A stretch of DNA of 64,000 bases from Arcticibacter svalbardensis MN12-7 (GTDB lineage: Bacteria > Bacteroidota > Bacteroidia > Sphingobacteriales > Sphingobacteriaceae): positions 1 through 64,000 of the forward strand of contig NZ_AQPN01000090.1 in assembly GCF_000403135.1 (NCBI RefSeq). Direction: 5' to 3'. Under the pieces are notes generated by a model, which was not told the DNA's origin, ran no database searches, and worked only from the letters and a program-made list of their open reading frames with translations. The translations under genes were made by a program, and so were the position numbers. Below, one piece after another: positions 38,086 to 47,575 of this stretch (position 1 is its first letter; each line of letters opens with the position of its first letter).

Positions 38086-39489
38086 CTACATATATTTATA
38101 TCCAACTGCCGAATCTTCCTGTTTATGCTCAATCAAAGCATTTACTATCCGATCAAAAAGTTGCTGGGTTCCCTTGTATCCAACATGTTGTAACCGTTGG
38201 GCCCCAAAACGATCATGCACCGGAAAACCTGTCCGAACTATAGGAATCCCCAACCTCCTGGCAACGTAATACCCCTTGCTGCTACCTATTAAAATATCAG
38301 GCTTTAGGGCATCTGATTTCTCGTTTATAGACTCGAAATCCATATTGTTCATCACCGGTATATCTTTTGTTTTCCCTTCAGTAAGGCGATCCAGAATAGG
38401 CTTAAGGCTCTCACCTACACCACCTGATGCAATCAGTACGGGTTCTATTCCAATCTCTAATAAGAACAACACCGTACCGATCACCAGATCTTCGTCTCCA
38501 TAAACAATTGCTCTTTTACCAAAGAGATACTTATGTCCATCCACATAGGAGTCAATCAACCGCCCTCGTTCCATGGTATATTTCCGGTCTGTTTCTTTTC
38601 CTGAAAGCTTTTTAAGCAATTCAAAAAAGCGATCCGTCTCCCTGATCCCAATGGGTAAGCCAAGGCGGTTTGCGGAAACATTTCTATTTTTCTCTAACCA
38701 TTTAGCGGCAGTAAATGACTGCTTATTTTTTTTTATGCGGCTATTTGTAGTTCCTTCATTCAGAACATATCCGAATTCTATAGAAGCAGAAGCCGATCCT
38801 GTACGTCTTAAATCAGCAACAGGCGTTCCTCCCGGAGGAATAAGATGGTATTCACTCCAATTTGGGTTATCTAATGAATCTGAATAATCGGGAAACAGCA
38901 CATAGTCAAATCCGAAACTATCCAGAATATCTTTCAAGTGTCTGATATCTTCGGGAGAAACAAATCCGGGAAAGATATTAATATGCGTACCACTCTGGTT
39001 TTCTTCAGCAAGAACAGCTACTGATGCGGTAACCGTATCATGAAATCCGTCTATATGCGTTCCCTGATAACCAGGTGTGGATGCATGAATCAATACAGGC
39101 AAATCAGTATCCTTATTAGATGCCTCGTATTCTTTAATCAACATATTAATATCTTCCCCGATTGTTTCACTGAGACAAGCTGAGGAAATCCCAATAACCC
39201 CAGGATGATATTGTTTAATGATATTATCTAATCCGTTATTGAAGTTTTTATGTCCCCCAAAAATGGTCGTTTCTTCACTGAAATTAGAGGAAGCAATATC
39301 CACAGGTTCTTTGTAATGGCTGATCAGATAACGCCTGATGTAAGTAGCACATCCCTGAGAACCATGAATCATTGGAATACACCCCTCTATGCCCTTAAAA
39401 ACCACACTTGCCCCTAATGGCGAACAAAGTTTACAGGCATTTCGTAGAGAAGAAAAACTTTCCGGACCTTCTTTTACTGCTATATCCAT
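38086..39489 (-). CDS. nifN: Nitrogenase FeMo-co scaffold protein NifN
   Basis: A 467-residue relative of NifK, paired with NifE as the scaffold that matures NifB-co into FeMo-co. It has NACKLCSPLGASVVFKGIEGCIPMIHGSQGCATYIRRY at the N-terminus, SACLSETIGEDI, and the conserved P-loop-like fold of the nitrogenase beta family. It lies 10 bp after nifE and 24 bp before nifB. The assignment as NifN rather than a second NifK rests on position after nifE and on divergence from the nearby true NifK. Confidence 0.93.
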   Translation of the reverse strand: MDIAVKEGPESFSSLRNACKLCSPLGASVVFKGIEGCIPMIHGSQGCATYIRRYLISHYKEPVDIASSNFSEETTIFGGHKNFNNGLDNIIKQYHPGVIGISSACLSETIGEDINMLIKEYEASNKDTDLPVLIHASTPGYQGTHIDGFHDTVTASVAVLAEENQSGTHINIFPGFVSPEDIRHLKDILDSFGFDYVLFPDYSDSLDNPNWSEYHLIPPGGTPVADLRRTGSASASIEFGYVLNEGTTNSRIKKNKQSFTAAKWLEKNRNVSANRLGLPIGIRETDRFFELLKKLSGKETDRKYTMERGRLIDSYVDGHKYLFGKRAIVYGDEDLVIGTVLFLLEIGIEPVLIASGGVGESLKPILDRLTEGKTKDIPVMNNMDFESINEKSDALKPDILIGSSKGYYVARRLGIPIVRTGFPVHDRFGAQRLQHVGYKGTQQLFDRIVNALIEHKQEDSAVGYKYM

Positions 39490-39499
39490 ATTAACTCGT

Positions 39500-40828
39500 T
39501 TATCTGGTAAATTGCCATACCGGGCTCATGGCTGTTGCATAAATCTCTTTAGCAAAATTGAGCATCCCCTCATAACCTGCCAGCGCCTCTTTACGTTCAT
39601 GGTTATGATCACAAAAACCCAAACCCAGCTTATAAGCTATAGGTCGCTCTTTTACCCCGCCAATAAAAATATCAGCCTTTTTTTCTTTCACAAATGTGGA
39701 AAGCTCAATCGGATTCGAATCATCTACAATGATGGTTCCCTCGTCACACAACTGCTGAATTAACTCATAGTCCTCACTTGTACCGGTCTGCGATCCAACC
39801 ACAACGGTCTGCACACCAATCAGTCGAAGTGCTTTAATCAAAGAAATAGCCTTAAAGGATCCACCCACATAAATAGCAGCCTTTTTCCCCTGCAGCTTCT
39901 CTTTATATTCCTTGATGACAGGCATAATCCGTAAGAATTCTTCCTTCACAATCTCGCTTGCTTTAATCATCAAGTCCTTATCCTTAAAGAATTTAGCCAC
40001 TCCATATAAAGCTTCCGACATATCTTCTAAACCGAAATAAGAGACCCTCATAAATGGAACGCCATACTTTTCCTGCATCAATTTAGCCAGATACATCATG
40101 GAACCCGAACATTGCACGACGTTCAATGATGCCTTATGTGCATTTCTGATTGCATCTACTCTCCCATCACCGGTAATAGTTGCATTCACATGAATGCCCA
40201 TCCGGCGATAGTAATCCAGCAGCAGCCATAATTCACCTGCAATGTTGAAGTCACCCAGAATATTGATACTGAACTTAGGGATTTCTCTATCAGAGGTACC
40301 TACAAGTGTGGCCAAAGCTTCACATGCGACCTTATAACCATCCTTTTTAGTCCCGTTAAATCCCGGTGCCTGTACCGGAATCACTGGAATAGATTTCTCT
40401 AAGCCCACCTTTTTGCAAACAGCCTCCAGGTCATCTCCTATCACACCAACCAGACAGGTTGAATAAACAAAAGCAGCTTTTGGCTTATACCGGTCAATCA
40501 GCTCAATCAGCGAAGCATATAACTTTTTCTCTCCACCAAACACCACATCCTTCTCCTGTAAATCAGTTGAAAAACTATTACGGTGAAGTTCTGGTCCCGA
40601 TGACAAAGCACCCCTTATGTCCCAGGTATAAACTGCACAACCTATCGGTCCATGAATCAGATGCAGCGCATCTGAAATAGGGTATAATACCACTCTGGAA
40701 CCACAAAACACACAAGCCCGCTGACTCACAGAGCCGGCAAGACTTGGTTTAGCACAGAGTATAGCTTCACTGGTAGTTCCACTACGAACTATTTGCTTTT
40801 CGCGACCTGTAAGAAATTCACTCATCAT
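39500..40828 (-). CDS. nifE: Nitrogenase FeMo-co scaffold protein NifE
   Basis: A 442-residue NifD paralogue and partner of NifN. It shows SQRACVFCGSRVVLYPISDALHLIHGPIGCAVYTWDIRG (cluster cysteines), STCLVGVIGDDLEAVCKKVG, and NVVQCSGSMMYLAKLMQEKYGVPFM. It starts with two ATG codons (MMSEF). It is encoded 31 bp downstream of nifK, the largest gap in the operon. Confidence 0.94.
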   Translation of the reverse strand: MMSEFLTGREKQIVRSGTTSEAILCAKPSLAGSVSQRACVFCGSRVVLYPISDALHLIHGPIGCAVYTWDIRGALSSGPELHRNSFSTDLQEKDVVFGGEKKLYASLIELIDRYKPKAAFVYSTCLVGVIGDDLEAVCKKVGLEKSIPVIPVQAPGFNGTKKDGYKVACEALATLVGTSDREIPKFSINILGDFNIAGELWLLLDYYRRMGIHVNATITGDGRVDAIRNAHKASLNVVQCSGSMMYLAKLMQEKYGVPFMRVSYFGLEDMSEALYGVAKFFKDKDLMIKASEIVKEEFLRIMPVIKEYKEKLQGKKAAIYVGGSFKAISLIKALRLIGVQTVVVGSQTGTSEDYELIQQLCDEGTIIVDDSNPIELSTFVKEKKADIFIGGVKERPIAYKLGLGFCDHNHERKEALAGYEGMLNFAKEIYATAMSPVWQFTR

Positions 40829-40859
40829 GCTTCGTTTTATTAGGCGGTATCGCCGTTTA

Positions 40860-42242
40860 TTACATCGTTAATTCAACCTTTTCTTCAGCACATTCCCGAT
40901 CTTCTTTATCCAGGATCGCATTTAAGATCTTTATAATAAGACCCATACCACCTTGATAACCAACAATTGGGAAATGACTGTGACCTATACGATCAAGAAT
41001 TGGGAAACCAACACGTACCAATGGTATATTCTCATCCCTGGCAATGTATTTTCCATAGCTGTTTCCAATCAATAGATCGACAGGCTCCTGTTTAATCCAC
41101 TGATGCAATAAAAACATATCAGCACGCTGACCATTTTTAAACTTTGCTTCCGGTACTTTTTTCAAAAGCAGGTTAGTCATAGCCGTCTCAAACTTTTTAC
41201 CCGGAGTACCACTTACGATATAAACCGGTTTCATATCCATCGATAACAGAAATTCCGTTAGCGGAACAAGTGTATCAGGATCTCCAAAAAGCGCTACCCT
41301 TTTATTATACAGGTATTGATGCATATCAGCGATCATATCAACCAAACGGCCACGATCAGCTGTAATTGAATCAGGAACAGGCATTTTTGACGCACGACTT
41401 AATGCCATCACATACTTGTCTGTTGCCTGCAATCCAATTGGAAGGTCCAAAACACTGAACTTAACCTTACACTTGGTTTCAAGCAGTGTTGCAGCATCTT
41501 CAGAGCTATAAGAGCCTAGTGCAAGCGTAAACTTACTGTCACCAGTACTCACCAATTCAGGAATAGTAACACCACCAGAAGGGTAGAATTCATGTTTACC
41601 TGTCAATGGAGTATCCAAAACATCCGAAGTATCAGGAAACATAACCGTTTTAATACCCATTTGAGTAGAAATCCGTTTCATTTCCCGCATGTCACTTGGC
41701 TCGCACCATCCAGCAACCAAATTGATCTGATTTTTGGGTGTAGTACTTACTGTAGCAAAATGCTTAACCATGGAGGTAACCATATTGGCATAACCAGTTA
41801 CATGCGATCCTACATAACTAGGTGTATTGCAATGGATCACAAACTTGCCTTCAGGAACATACCCTTCTGTCCTTGCTTTTTGACAGATTTGATTTACATC
41901 ATCTCCAATAGTTTCGGATAGACAGGTAGTATGAACAGCAATCACATCCGGGTTATAAACCGTGAAGATTGTTTCAATGGCCTGAAGTAAGTTAGCCTGA
42001 CCTCCAAATACGGAAGTACCCTCTGTAAACGAACTTGTAGCAGCCATTACGGGCTCCTTGTAATGCCTTGTTAAAGCACTTCTATGGTATGAACAGCACC
42101 CTTGAGAACCATGGCTATGGGGAAGACAACCATGAATTCCCAATGCCGCATACATGGCTCCTACCGGCTGACATGTTTTTGCCGGATTAATTGTAAGGGC
42201 CTCTCTCTCGATTATTTTATCTGTTGTATGACGTAATAACAT
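40860..42242 (-). CDS. nifK: Mo-nitrogenase MoFe protein beta chain
   Basis: Beta subunit of dinitrogenase, 460 residues, which shares the P-cluster with NifD. P-cluster cysteines are seen at Cys24 (NPAKTCQPVG), Cys49 (GSQGCCSY) and Cys107 (HTTCLSETIGDD), with spacings of 25 and 58 residues, the same as in Azotobacter NifK (70, 95, 153). The protein thus lacks roughly the first 46 residues of the Azotobacter chain, as in clostridial Group III NifK. The start ATG is well defined, 21 bp after nifD. Confidence 0.96.
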   Translation of the reverse strand: MLLRHTTDKIIEREALTINPAKTCQPVGAMYAALGIHGCLPHSHGSQGCCSYHRSALTRHYKEPVMAATSSFTEGTSVFGGQANLLQAIETIFTVYNPDVIAVHTTCLSETIGDDVNQICQKARTEGYVPEGKFVIHCNTPSYVGSHVTGYANMVTSMVKHFATVSTTPKNQINLVAGWCEPSDMREMKRISTQMGIKTVMFPDTSDVLDTPLTGKHEFYPSGGVTIPELVSTGDSKFTLALGSYSSEDAATLLETKCKVKFSVLDLPIGLQATDKYVMALSRASKMPVPDSITADRGRLVDMIADMHQYLYNKRVALFGDPDTLVPLTEFLLSMDMKPVYIVSGTPGKKFETAMTNLLLKKVPEAKFKNGQRADMFLLHQWIKQEPVDLLIGNSYGKYIARDENIPLVRVGFPILDRIGHSHFPIVGYQGGMGLIIKILNAILDKEDRECAEEKVELTM

Positions 42243-42263
42243 ATCTGATTCTTATTTCAAAAA

Positions 42264-43877
42264 TTAAACTCCGTATTCTGCTTCAATCACAGGCTCTACC
42301 TGCCATGGTGCTTTGATCATTTTCCAGATACTGGTATTAATCATCATGTCAATATCGTTGTAGAAATTAACAGCACCTTCAAAACCTGCATACGGACCAC
42401 CGTAATCATAACTATGCAACTGTTTAAGCGGAATACCCATCTTTTGAACACAATATTTTTCTTTAATACCTGCACAGAAAATGTCAGGATGATAGATCTC
42501 AATCAGTTTTTCCATTTCGTAATGGCTGATATCATCAATAATCAGGGCACCCTTAGCCATATCGGCCATCATCCCATCATACTCACCAAATCCACATCCT
42601 TTCGCATTCAAAGCTGCTATTTCTTCATCCGTTTTACGGGGACGGTAACGTGTTTCATCAGCCTCAATAGTTAAGACCTCGATGTTACGACTATCAGCAT
42701 CTACCTGAATAGTAGGAATTACCCTTCTGCCTTCATAATCATCACGGTGTCCAAATTCATAACCCGCAGATAATGTACTCATGCCCAATTCAGAAAATAA
42801 TTCCTGATAATGATGCGCTCTGGAACCACCTACAAATAGCATGGCTACTTTACCAGTTGTACGAGGATATACTGTTTCAATCGCTTCTTTTACGATAGCC
42901 ATTTCTTCCGCGATCACTTCTTCTACACGTGCCATCAATTCAGCATCTTCAAAGTACTCCGCAATCCGGCGTAAAGACTTTGCAGAAGCATCTGCACCAA
43001 TGAAGTTGACTTTAAACCAAGGAATTCCGAACTTAGTCTCCATCATTTCAGCGACATAGTTGATCGACCTATGGCACATGATCACATTTAAATCTGCTGT
43101 ATGCGCGCGTTCAAACTGTTCAATAGTTGAGTTTCCACTAAAAGAAGAAACTAAAGTAAGTCCGCATTTTTCAAAGATCCGTTCGAGTTCAAAAGCATCA
43201 CCGCCTATGTTGTACTCGCCCAGCATATTAATTTTATATTTTCCTTCAGGTGCGGTATCATTACGCCCGATTACATGTTTCATCAGCGTATTATTCGCAA
43301 TATGATGACCTGCACTCTGACTTACCCCTTTATAACCCTCACAACTAAAACCAAAGATGTTGATGCCAAGCTCTTCTTTCATCTCACGAGCTACCGCATG
43401 CACGTCATCTCCAATAAGTCCTACCGGACAGGTTGAAAAGATCCCAATGCTCTTCGGTTTAAATATTTCAAAAACTTCTCTTACCGCTTGTTTCAATTTA
43501 AGCTCACCACCAAACACGATATTCGAATCCTGCATATCTGTAGAAAAGCAGTAGTTCATAAAGTTTTCAGATTCAGGAGTTGGAGGTAAAGTTTGATTAC
43601 GTCTGGTTAACCAGGCATAAAAGCTACAACCTATAGGACCATGAACCAAATTGATGATATCTCGTGTAGGACCAAGTACAACACCTTTACATCCTGCATA
43701 GGTACATCCACGTGCAGTAATGATTCCGGGAATACTCCTCACATTGGCCATGATTTGTTTAGGCATCTCCCCATCATGTACTAAAATCCCCTTATCACGT
43801 TTTTTAGCCACTTTCTTTGGGTATTTTTTCAATACCTCTTCTTTCCATCTTAGTGGATCTATTTCGATTTTACCCAT
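42264..43877 (-). CDS. nifD: Mo-nitrogenase MoFe protein alpha chain
   Basis: Alpha subunit of dinitrogenase, 537 residues, carrying FeMo-co. P-cluster cysteines: Cys58 (RGCTYAGCKG), Cys84 (HGPIGCSFY) and Cys150 (FSTCPVGLIGDD). FeMo-co ligands: Cys268 (NVIMCHRS) and His488 (QLHSYDYGGPY). Other active-site residues match the Mo enzyme: Val66, Gln187 and His191 in GVSQSAGHHIAN. The stretch of about 50 extra residues between about 385 and 440 resembles the insertion of Clostridium pasteurianum NifD. Together this argues for a Group III Mo-nitrogenase, not Vnf or Anf. Confidence 0.97.
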   Translation of the reverse strand: MGKIEIDPLRWKEEVLKKYPKKVAKKRDKGILVHDGEMPKQIMANVRSIPGIITARGCTYAGCKGVVLGPTRDIINLVHGPIGCSFYAWLTRRNQTLPPTPESENFMNYCFSTDMQDSNIVFGGELKLKQAVREVFEIFKPKSIGIFSTCPVGLIGDDVHAVAREMKEELGINIFGFSCEGYKGVSQSAGHHIANNTLMKHVIGRNDTAPEGKYKINMLGEYNIGGDAFELERIFEKCGLTLVSSFSGNSTIEQFERAHTADLNVIMCHRSINYVAEMMETKFGIPWFKVNFIGADASAKSLRRIAEYFEDAELMARVEEVIAEEMAIVKEAIETVYPRTTGKVAMLFVGGSRAHHYQELFSELGMSTLSAGYEFGHRDDYEGRRVIPTIQVDADSRNIEVLTIEADETRYRPRKTDEEIAALNAKGCGFGEYDGMMADMAKGALIIDDISHYEMEKLIEIYHPDIFCAGIKEKYCVQKMGIPLKQLHSYDYGGPYAGFEGAVNFYNDIDMMINTSIWKMIKAPWQVEPVIEAEYGV

Positions 43878-43888
43878 GGTTATATATG

Positions 43889-44269
43889 TTAATCTAATGT
43901 GAGGACACCCTTTTCTCCAGTACGGACACTAATCGAATCGAGGGCTTCAAGCACAAAGATTCTTCCGTCTCCACTGTTATTTGTTCGGTTGGTTTTAATA
44001 ATTGTTTCGATAGCAAGGTCCTTTTTATCGTCGGAAACAACCAGTGTAATCATGCGTTTCGCTTTTAAACGGTGGTTTGCTTCCGCTTCCTGCATGATCA
44101 TTTTAATTTCAGGATCATTAACAACCTCCTGATAGCTCTGTCCGAATCCCCTTTGACTCCCCCGACCCAAAACGCCCATCGCAGTAAAGGATGGTAAGTT
44201 TGCTTCAGAGAGGGCCTTCTTGGTATCGTTCATTTTCCTGATGCGTATAATTGCCAGAATTAATTTCAT
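43889..44269 (-). CDS. nifI2: PII-like nitrogenase regulator NifI2
   Basis: A 126-residue PII-family protein with the NifI2 features: MKLILAIIRIRKMNDTKKALSEANLPSFTAMGVLGRGSQRGF, then a long T-loop region with PEIKMIMQEAEANHRLKAKRMITLVVSD and C-terminal NNSGDGRIFVLEALDSISVRTGEKG. In methanogens and clostridia NifI1/NifI2 bind NifDK and shut off activity when fixed nitrogen is plentiful, relieved by 2-oxoglutarate. Placement between nifH and nifD is diagnostic. Confidence 0.93.
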   Translation of the reverse strand: MKLILAIIRIRKMNDTKKALSEANLPSFTAMGVLGRGSQRGFGQSYQEVVNDPEIKMIMQEAEANHRLKAKRMITLVVSDDKKDLAIETIIKTNRTNNSGDGRIFVLEALDSISVRTGEKGVLTLD

Positions 44270-44293
44270 AAATGGATGATCTTAATAATAAAT

Positions 44294-44656
44294 TTAACCG
44301 ATAGCTACAGATGCCTCTACTTGACCTGCCGCCAGTTCTTTAATCCCACTTGAAATTGTATAACTTTCAATTACAGGAGTAATGAAAATCTTACCATCTC
44401 CCATGGCTCCTTTATCCCCTGTTCTTGCAGCTTCGATGATTGTGTTGACTACATAATCTTTATCCGCTTCTTTGATCACAATGATCAACAGCTCTTTAGG
44501 AAGCTCATCATAGGTAATGTCGCCTACCTTTAATCCCCTTTGTTTACCGCGTCCAAACACAGGCATTTTAGTTACACCCGGAAACCCAACATCGATAAGG
44601 GCTTTCAACACGGCACTAGATTTTTCAGGTCTTACAATTGCTCTTATTAATAACAT
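44294..44656 (-). CDS. nifI1: PII-like nitrogenase regulator NifI1
   Basis: A 120-residue PII-family protein with the NifI1 pattern: MLLIRAIVRPEKSSAVLKALIDVGFPGVTKMPVFGRGKQRGL, a shortened T-loop, and ARTGDKGAMGDGKIFITPVIESYTISSG. It lies 27 bp after nifH and 24 bp before nifI2. It acts with NifI2 as a hetero-complex on nitrogenase. Confidence 0.93.
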   Translation of the reverse strand: MLLIRAIVRPEKSSAVLKALIDVGFPGVTKMPVFGRGKQRGLKVGDITYDELPKELLIIVIKEADKDYVVNTIIEAARTGDKGAMGDGKIFITPVIESYTISSGIKELAAGQVEASVAIG

Positions 44657-44683
44657 ATTCTCGTTTTATATTTTGGTTAATTA

Positions 44684-45571
<888 letters not shown>

Positions 45572-45668
45572 CTATTGCGAATACGGCAACAGAAACCTTA
45601 ACAAGTTGAAAATCACGCAAAATACAATGCTATTTATAATCATTATTAACCAAATAAATAGCTTATTT

Positions 45669-45684
45669 CTTACATTTATGTAAG
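45669..45684. promoter_or_regulatory. Palindrome CTTACAT-TT-ATGTAAG upstream of nifH
   Basis: Perfect 7-bp arms with a 2-bp centre. Relative to the predicted nifH start of transcription it lies about 137-152 bp upstream, where sigma-54 activators usually bind. Its core TACATTTATGTA is identical to the element upstream of mop (27440-27451). It is not the classical NifA site TGT-N10-ACA, which was not found in this region. Confidence 0.6.
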
Positions 45685-45699
45685 GTTTTTGAGCAAATA

Positions 45700-45713
45700 T
45701 TACATAAATGAAA
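45700..45713. promoter_or_regulatory. Second, imperfect copy of the nifH upstream palindrome
   Basis: TTACATAAATGAAA resembles TTACATTTATGTAA and begins exactly 30 bp from it (three helical turns). The left half-site is fully kept and the right one is degenerate. Two in-phase copies suggest cooperative binding. Confidence 0.4.
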
Positions 45714-45754
45714 GATTTAACAATTTGATTATCAATTAATTATATAAATTAAGA

Positions 45755-45787
45755 TTTGTTTTTATCGTAAACAATTAATTACATTTG
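45755..45787 (+). promoter_or_regulatory. Bacteroidetes-type promoter of the divergent ferredoxin gene
   Basis: TTTG at 45755-45758 and TACATTTG at 45780-45787, separated by 21 bp, match the -33 TTTG and -7 TAnnTTTG elements of the Bacteroidetes primary sigma factor. Transcription would start about 25 bp before the ferredoxin start codon. Confidence 0.6.
45756..45774. promoter_or_regulatory. Inverted repeat overlapping the ferredoxin promoter
   Basis: TTGTTT and AAACAA flank a 7-bp spacer (TTATCGT), containing TGT-N11-ACA, one base longer than the classical NifA site. It covers the -33 element of the ferredoxin promoter, a position suiting repression. Confidence 0.35.
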
Positions 45788-45816
45788 CTTTTTACTATTT
45801 CTTTAAAATTAATAAT

Positions 45817-46170
45817 ATGGCTTTTCAAATATTAGAAAAATGCGTAAGCTGTGGGTCTTGCGAAATAGAGTGCCCTAATCATGCTATATATGAAGGTGGA
45901 ACAAAATGGACTATGGCAAAAGGCACGAAGACCAAAGGGTCCGTAACCCTTATGGATGGAACAGTAGTTGATGCTGATCAACGCAATCCATCTCAATCAT
46001 TCGACACCTTTTATATTGTATCAAGCAAATGCACGGAATGTGTCGGATTCCATGATAAACCTCAATGTGTTGATGCCTGCCAGGTAGGTGCTTGTGTCAT
46101 CTCTCCGCTGTATCCTGAAACAATGGAACAGCTACTTGCTAAAAAAGGAAACCTGCATGGTCAGGCTTAA
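45817..46170 (+). CDS. 2[4Fe-4S] ferredoxin, FdxN-like
   Basis: A 117-residue bacterial ferredoxin with cluster I CVSCGSCEIECP (Cys9, 12, 15, 19) and cluster II CTECVGFHDKPQCVDAC (Cys72, 75, 84, 88, an eight-residue gap in CX2CX8CX3C), plus Cys93. The stretched second cluster is typical of nif-linked FdxN/Alvin-type ferredoxins. The 50 residues between the clusters hold an insertion (GTKTKGSVTLMDGTVVDAD). Divergent to nifH, it is a likely electron carrier between NifJ and NifH. Confidence 0.92.
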   Translation: MAFQILEKCVSCGSCEIECPNHAIYEGGTKWTMAKGTKTKGSVTLMDGTVVDADQRNPSQSFDTFYIVSSKCTECVGFHDKPQCVDACQVGACVISPLYPETMEQLLAKKGNLHGQA

Positions 46171-46195
46171 TAAAAAAATATCTAAAATTAAAATA

Positions 46196-46669
46196 ATGGA
46201 AACTGAAACTCTTGAATTGGATAAGACCGAAATCAAATTGGTTACTACACTACTCAACGAATACCTGGCTAATTACCATGTACACTACCAGAAACTAAGA
46301 GCTTGCCACTGGAATGTTACCGGCACCAACTTCTTTCCACTGCATGTTAAGTTTGAAGAACTATACGACCATGCATTACAGGTGATAGATGATACCGCAG
46401 AACGAATTTTAGCATTGGATACTACGCCAATAAGTACTTTATCAGCATACATGGATATCGCTAAGATTAAAGAAATTGAAACAAAAGGAGTATCAGACAG
46501 ACCATTGGTACAAACCATCCTTGATGACTTTAAAATTCTGATCCAGTTGGAACGTCAGATTCTTGTTCAGTCTGCTGAAGCAAATGACGACGGAACGAAT
46601 GACATGATTAATGGCTTCATGCAATTCAAAGAAAAAAACAGCTGGATGTTAAAAGCCTATTTAAAATAA
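46196..46669 (+). CDS. dps: Dps-family ferritin-like protein
   Basis: A 157-residue Dps that stores iron and detoxifies peroxide. The four-helix fold is seen with the ferroxidase-site residues LRACHWNVTGTNFFPLHVKFEELYDHALQVIDDTAERI. The start is the ATG at 46196; the frame is open further upstream but overlaps the ferredoxin gene. It lies 25 bp after the ferredoxin gene, so it is probably co-transcribed with it. A role protecting nitrogenase from oxidants is inference. Confidence 0.88.
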   Translation: METETLELDKTEIKLVTTLLNEYLANYHVHYQKLRACHWNVTGTNFFPLHVKFEELYDHALQVIDDTAERILALDTTPISTLSAYMDIAKIKEIETKGVSDRPLVQTILDDFKILIQLERQILVQSAEANDDGTNDMINGFMQFKEKNSWMLKAYLK

Positions 46670-46683
46670 CCGGAAGCAATAAT

Positions 46684-47574
46684 ATGGAAGCTTTAAAAGA
46701 CCACTGCAACGGAATGTATAAAGAGATGGAATCTAAACTGTTTTCTATCCGATCTGAGTATCCTGAAGCGTGGGACTGGTCAAAGGCTTCTATTGAAGTT
46801 ACCTCTGCATATATGGTCAGGTTAAAGGATTACATACAGCAACATCCCTTTAAATGGCGCTCAGAAGAAGTCTTTTTCTTTAGGAATATCAAACCATTGT
46901 TTTTAAAGAAGGCGATCTTCTTTTCAGAAGTATGGAACATGGAGATGGATAAACCATTGCCCCCTAATGGCAAAGAAGATCTGTTAAACTTCATCTGTAA
47001 CCAGCAAAACAAATTAGAGGAGTTCTTTGTCTCGAACTCCTTTCTATATGATTATTACCGCGATCATCAGGACTACATGGATTTCAAACTCTTTGTACGC
47101 CAACCTTCCAATCGTTTTAGATTCTGCAACATTCCTCTAAAGGTGCTCCCCATGCTTTATTATGGCGATGCAGGTTTTTCTACCGGCTACGATTACCTCT
47201 TTGCACAGTTTAAGGCGTTTGAAAAATTTAAAATGCATCTCCAGGCGGAGTATGACAAAGCGCTATTGTTAACTGATAAAAAACCTACTTTAGGAAGTTT
47301 CTCAAGCAATGCCTCCAATTTTGATGAATTGACGCATTTATTTAAGAAGGTAACCGGACCTCATTACCTGGATACTGGTCAGGTAATGAGCCTGCAGGAT
47401 ATCTCTATCATTATTCATAAGTTCCGTTCATATCCACAACAGCCGGCAAAAGAATGTGCGCTTCATCAGCTGATTTCCGAAACGGCACACCTTCCCGACA
47501 GACTCAAAGAAGTAGTGCTGTCAATTTGTAAGGAATGGGAAAATGAAACAAAAGACATCCCCTATCAAAACTAA
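46684..47574 (+). CDS. RteC-family protein
   Basis: A 296-residue protein resembling RteC, the regulator that promotes excision of Bacteroides conjugative transposons such as CTnDOT; the EEVFFFRNIKPLFLKKAIFFSEVW and KLEEFFVSNSFLYDYYRDHQDYMDFKLFVRQ stretches fit the family, and the C-terminal part is helical. It lies 14 bp after dps. No integrase, mobilisation gene or attachment site was seen nearby, so its role here may be unrelated to mobility. It ends 1 bp before the stop of a convergent gene. Confidence 0.68.
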   Translation: MEALKDHCNGMYKEMESKLFSIRSEYPEAWDWSKASIEVTSAYMVRLKDYIQQHPFKWRSEEVFFFRNIKPLFLKKAIFFSEVWNMEMDKPLPPNGKEDLLNFICNQQNKLEEFFVSNSFLYDYYRDHQDYMDFKLFVRQPSNRFRFCNIPLKVLPMLYYGDAGFSTGYDYLFAQFKAFEKFKMHLQAEYDKALLLTDKKPTLGSFSSNASNFDELTHLFKKVTGPHYLDTGQVMSLQDISIIIHKFRSYPQQPAKECALHQLISETAHLPDRLKEVVLSICKEWENETKDIPYQN

Positions 47575-47575
47575 C

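Noticed and set aside
38086-42242. Alternative nitrogenase (Vnf/Anf) instead of Nif
   Set aside because: No vnfG/anfG gene is present, and NifD active-site residues, NifEN, NifV and the mod operon fit the Mo enzyme.
45774-45788. Sigma-54 promoter for the divergent ferredoxin (TTGC at 45785)
   Set aside because: The -24 GG is missing at the required spacing; a TTTG/TAnnTTTG promoter fits better.
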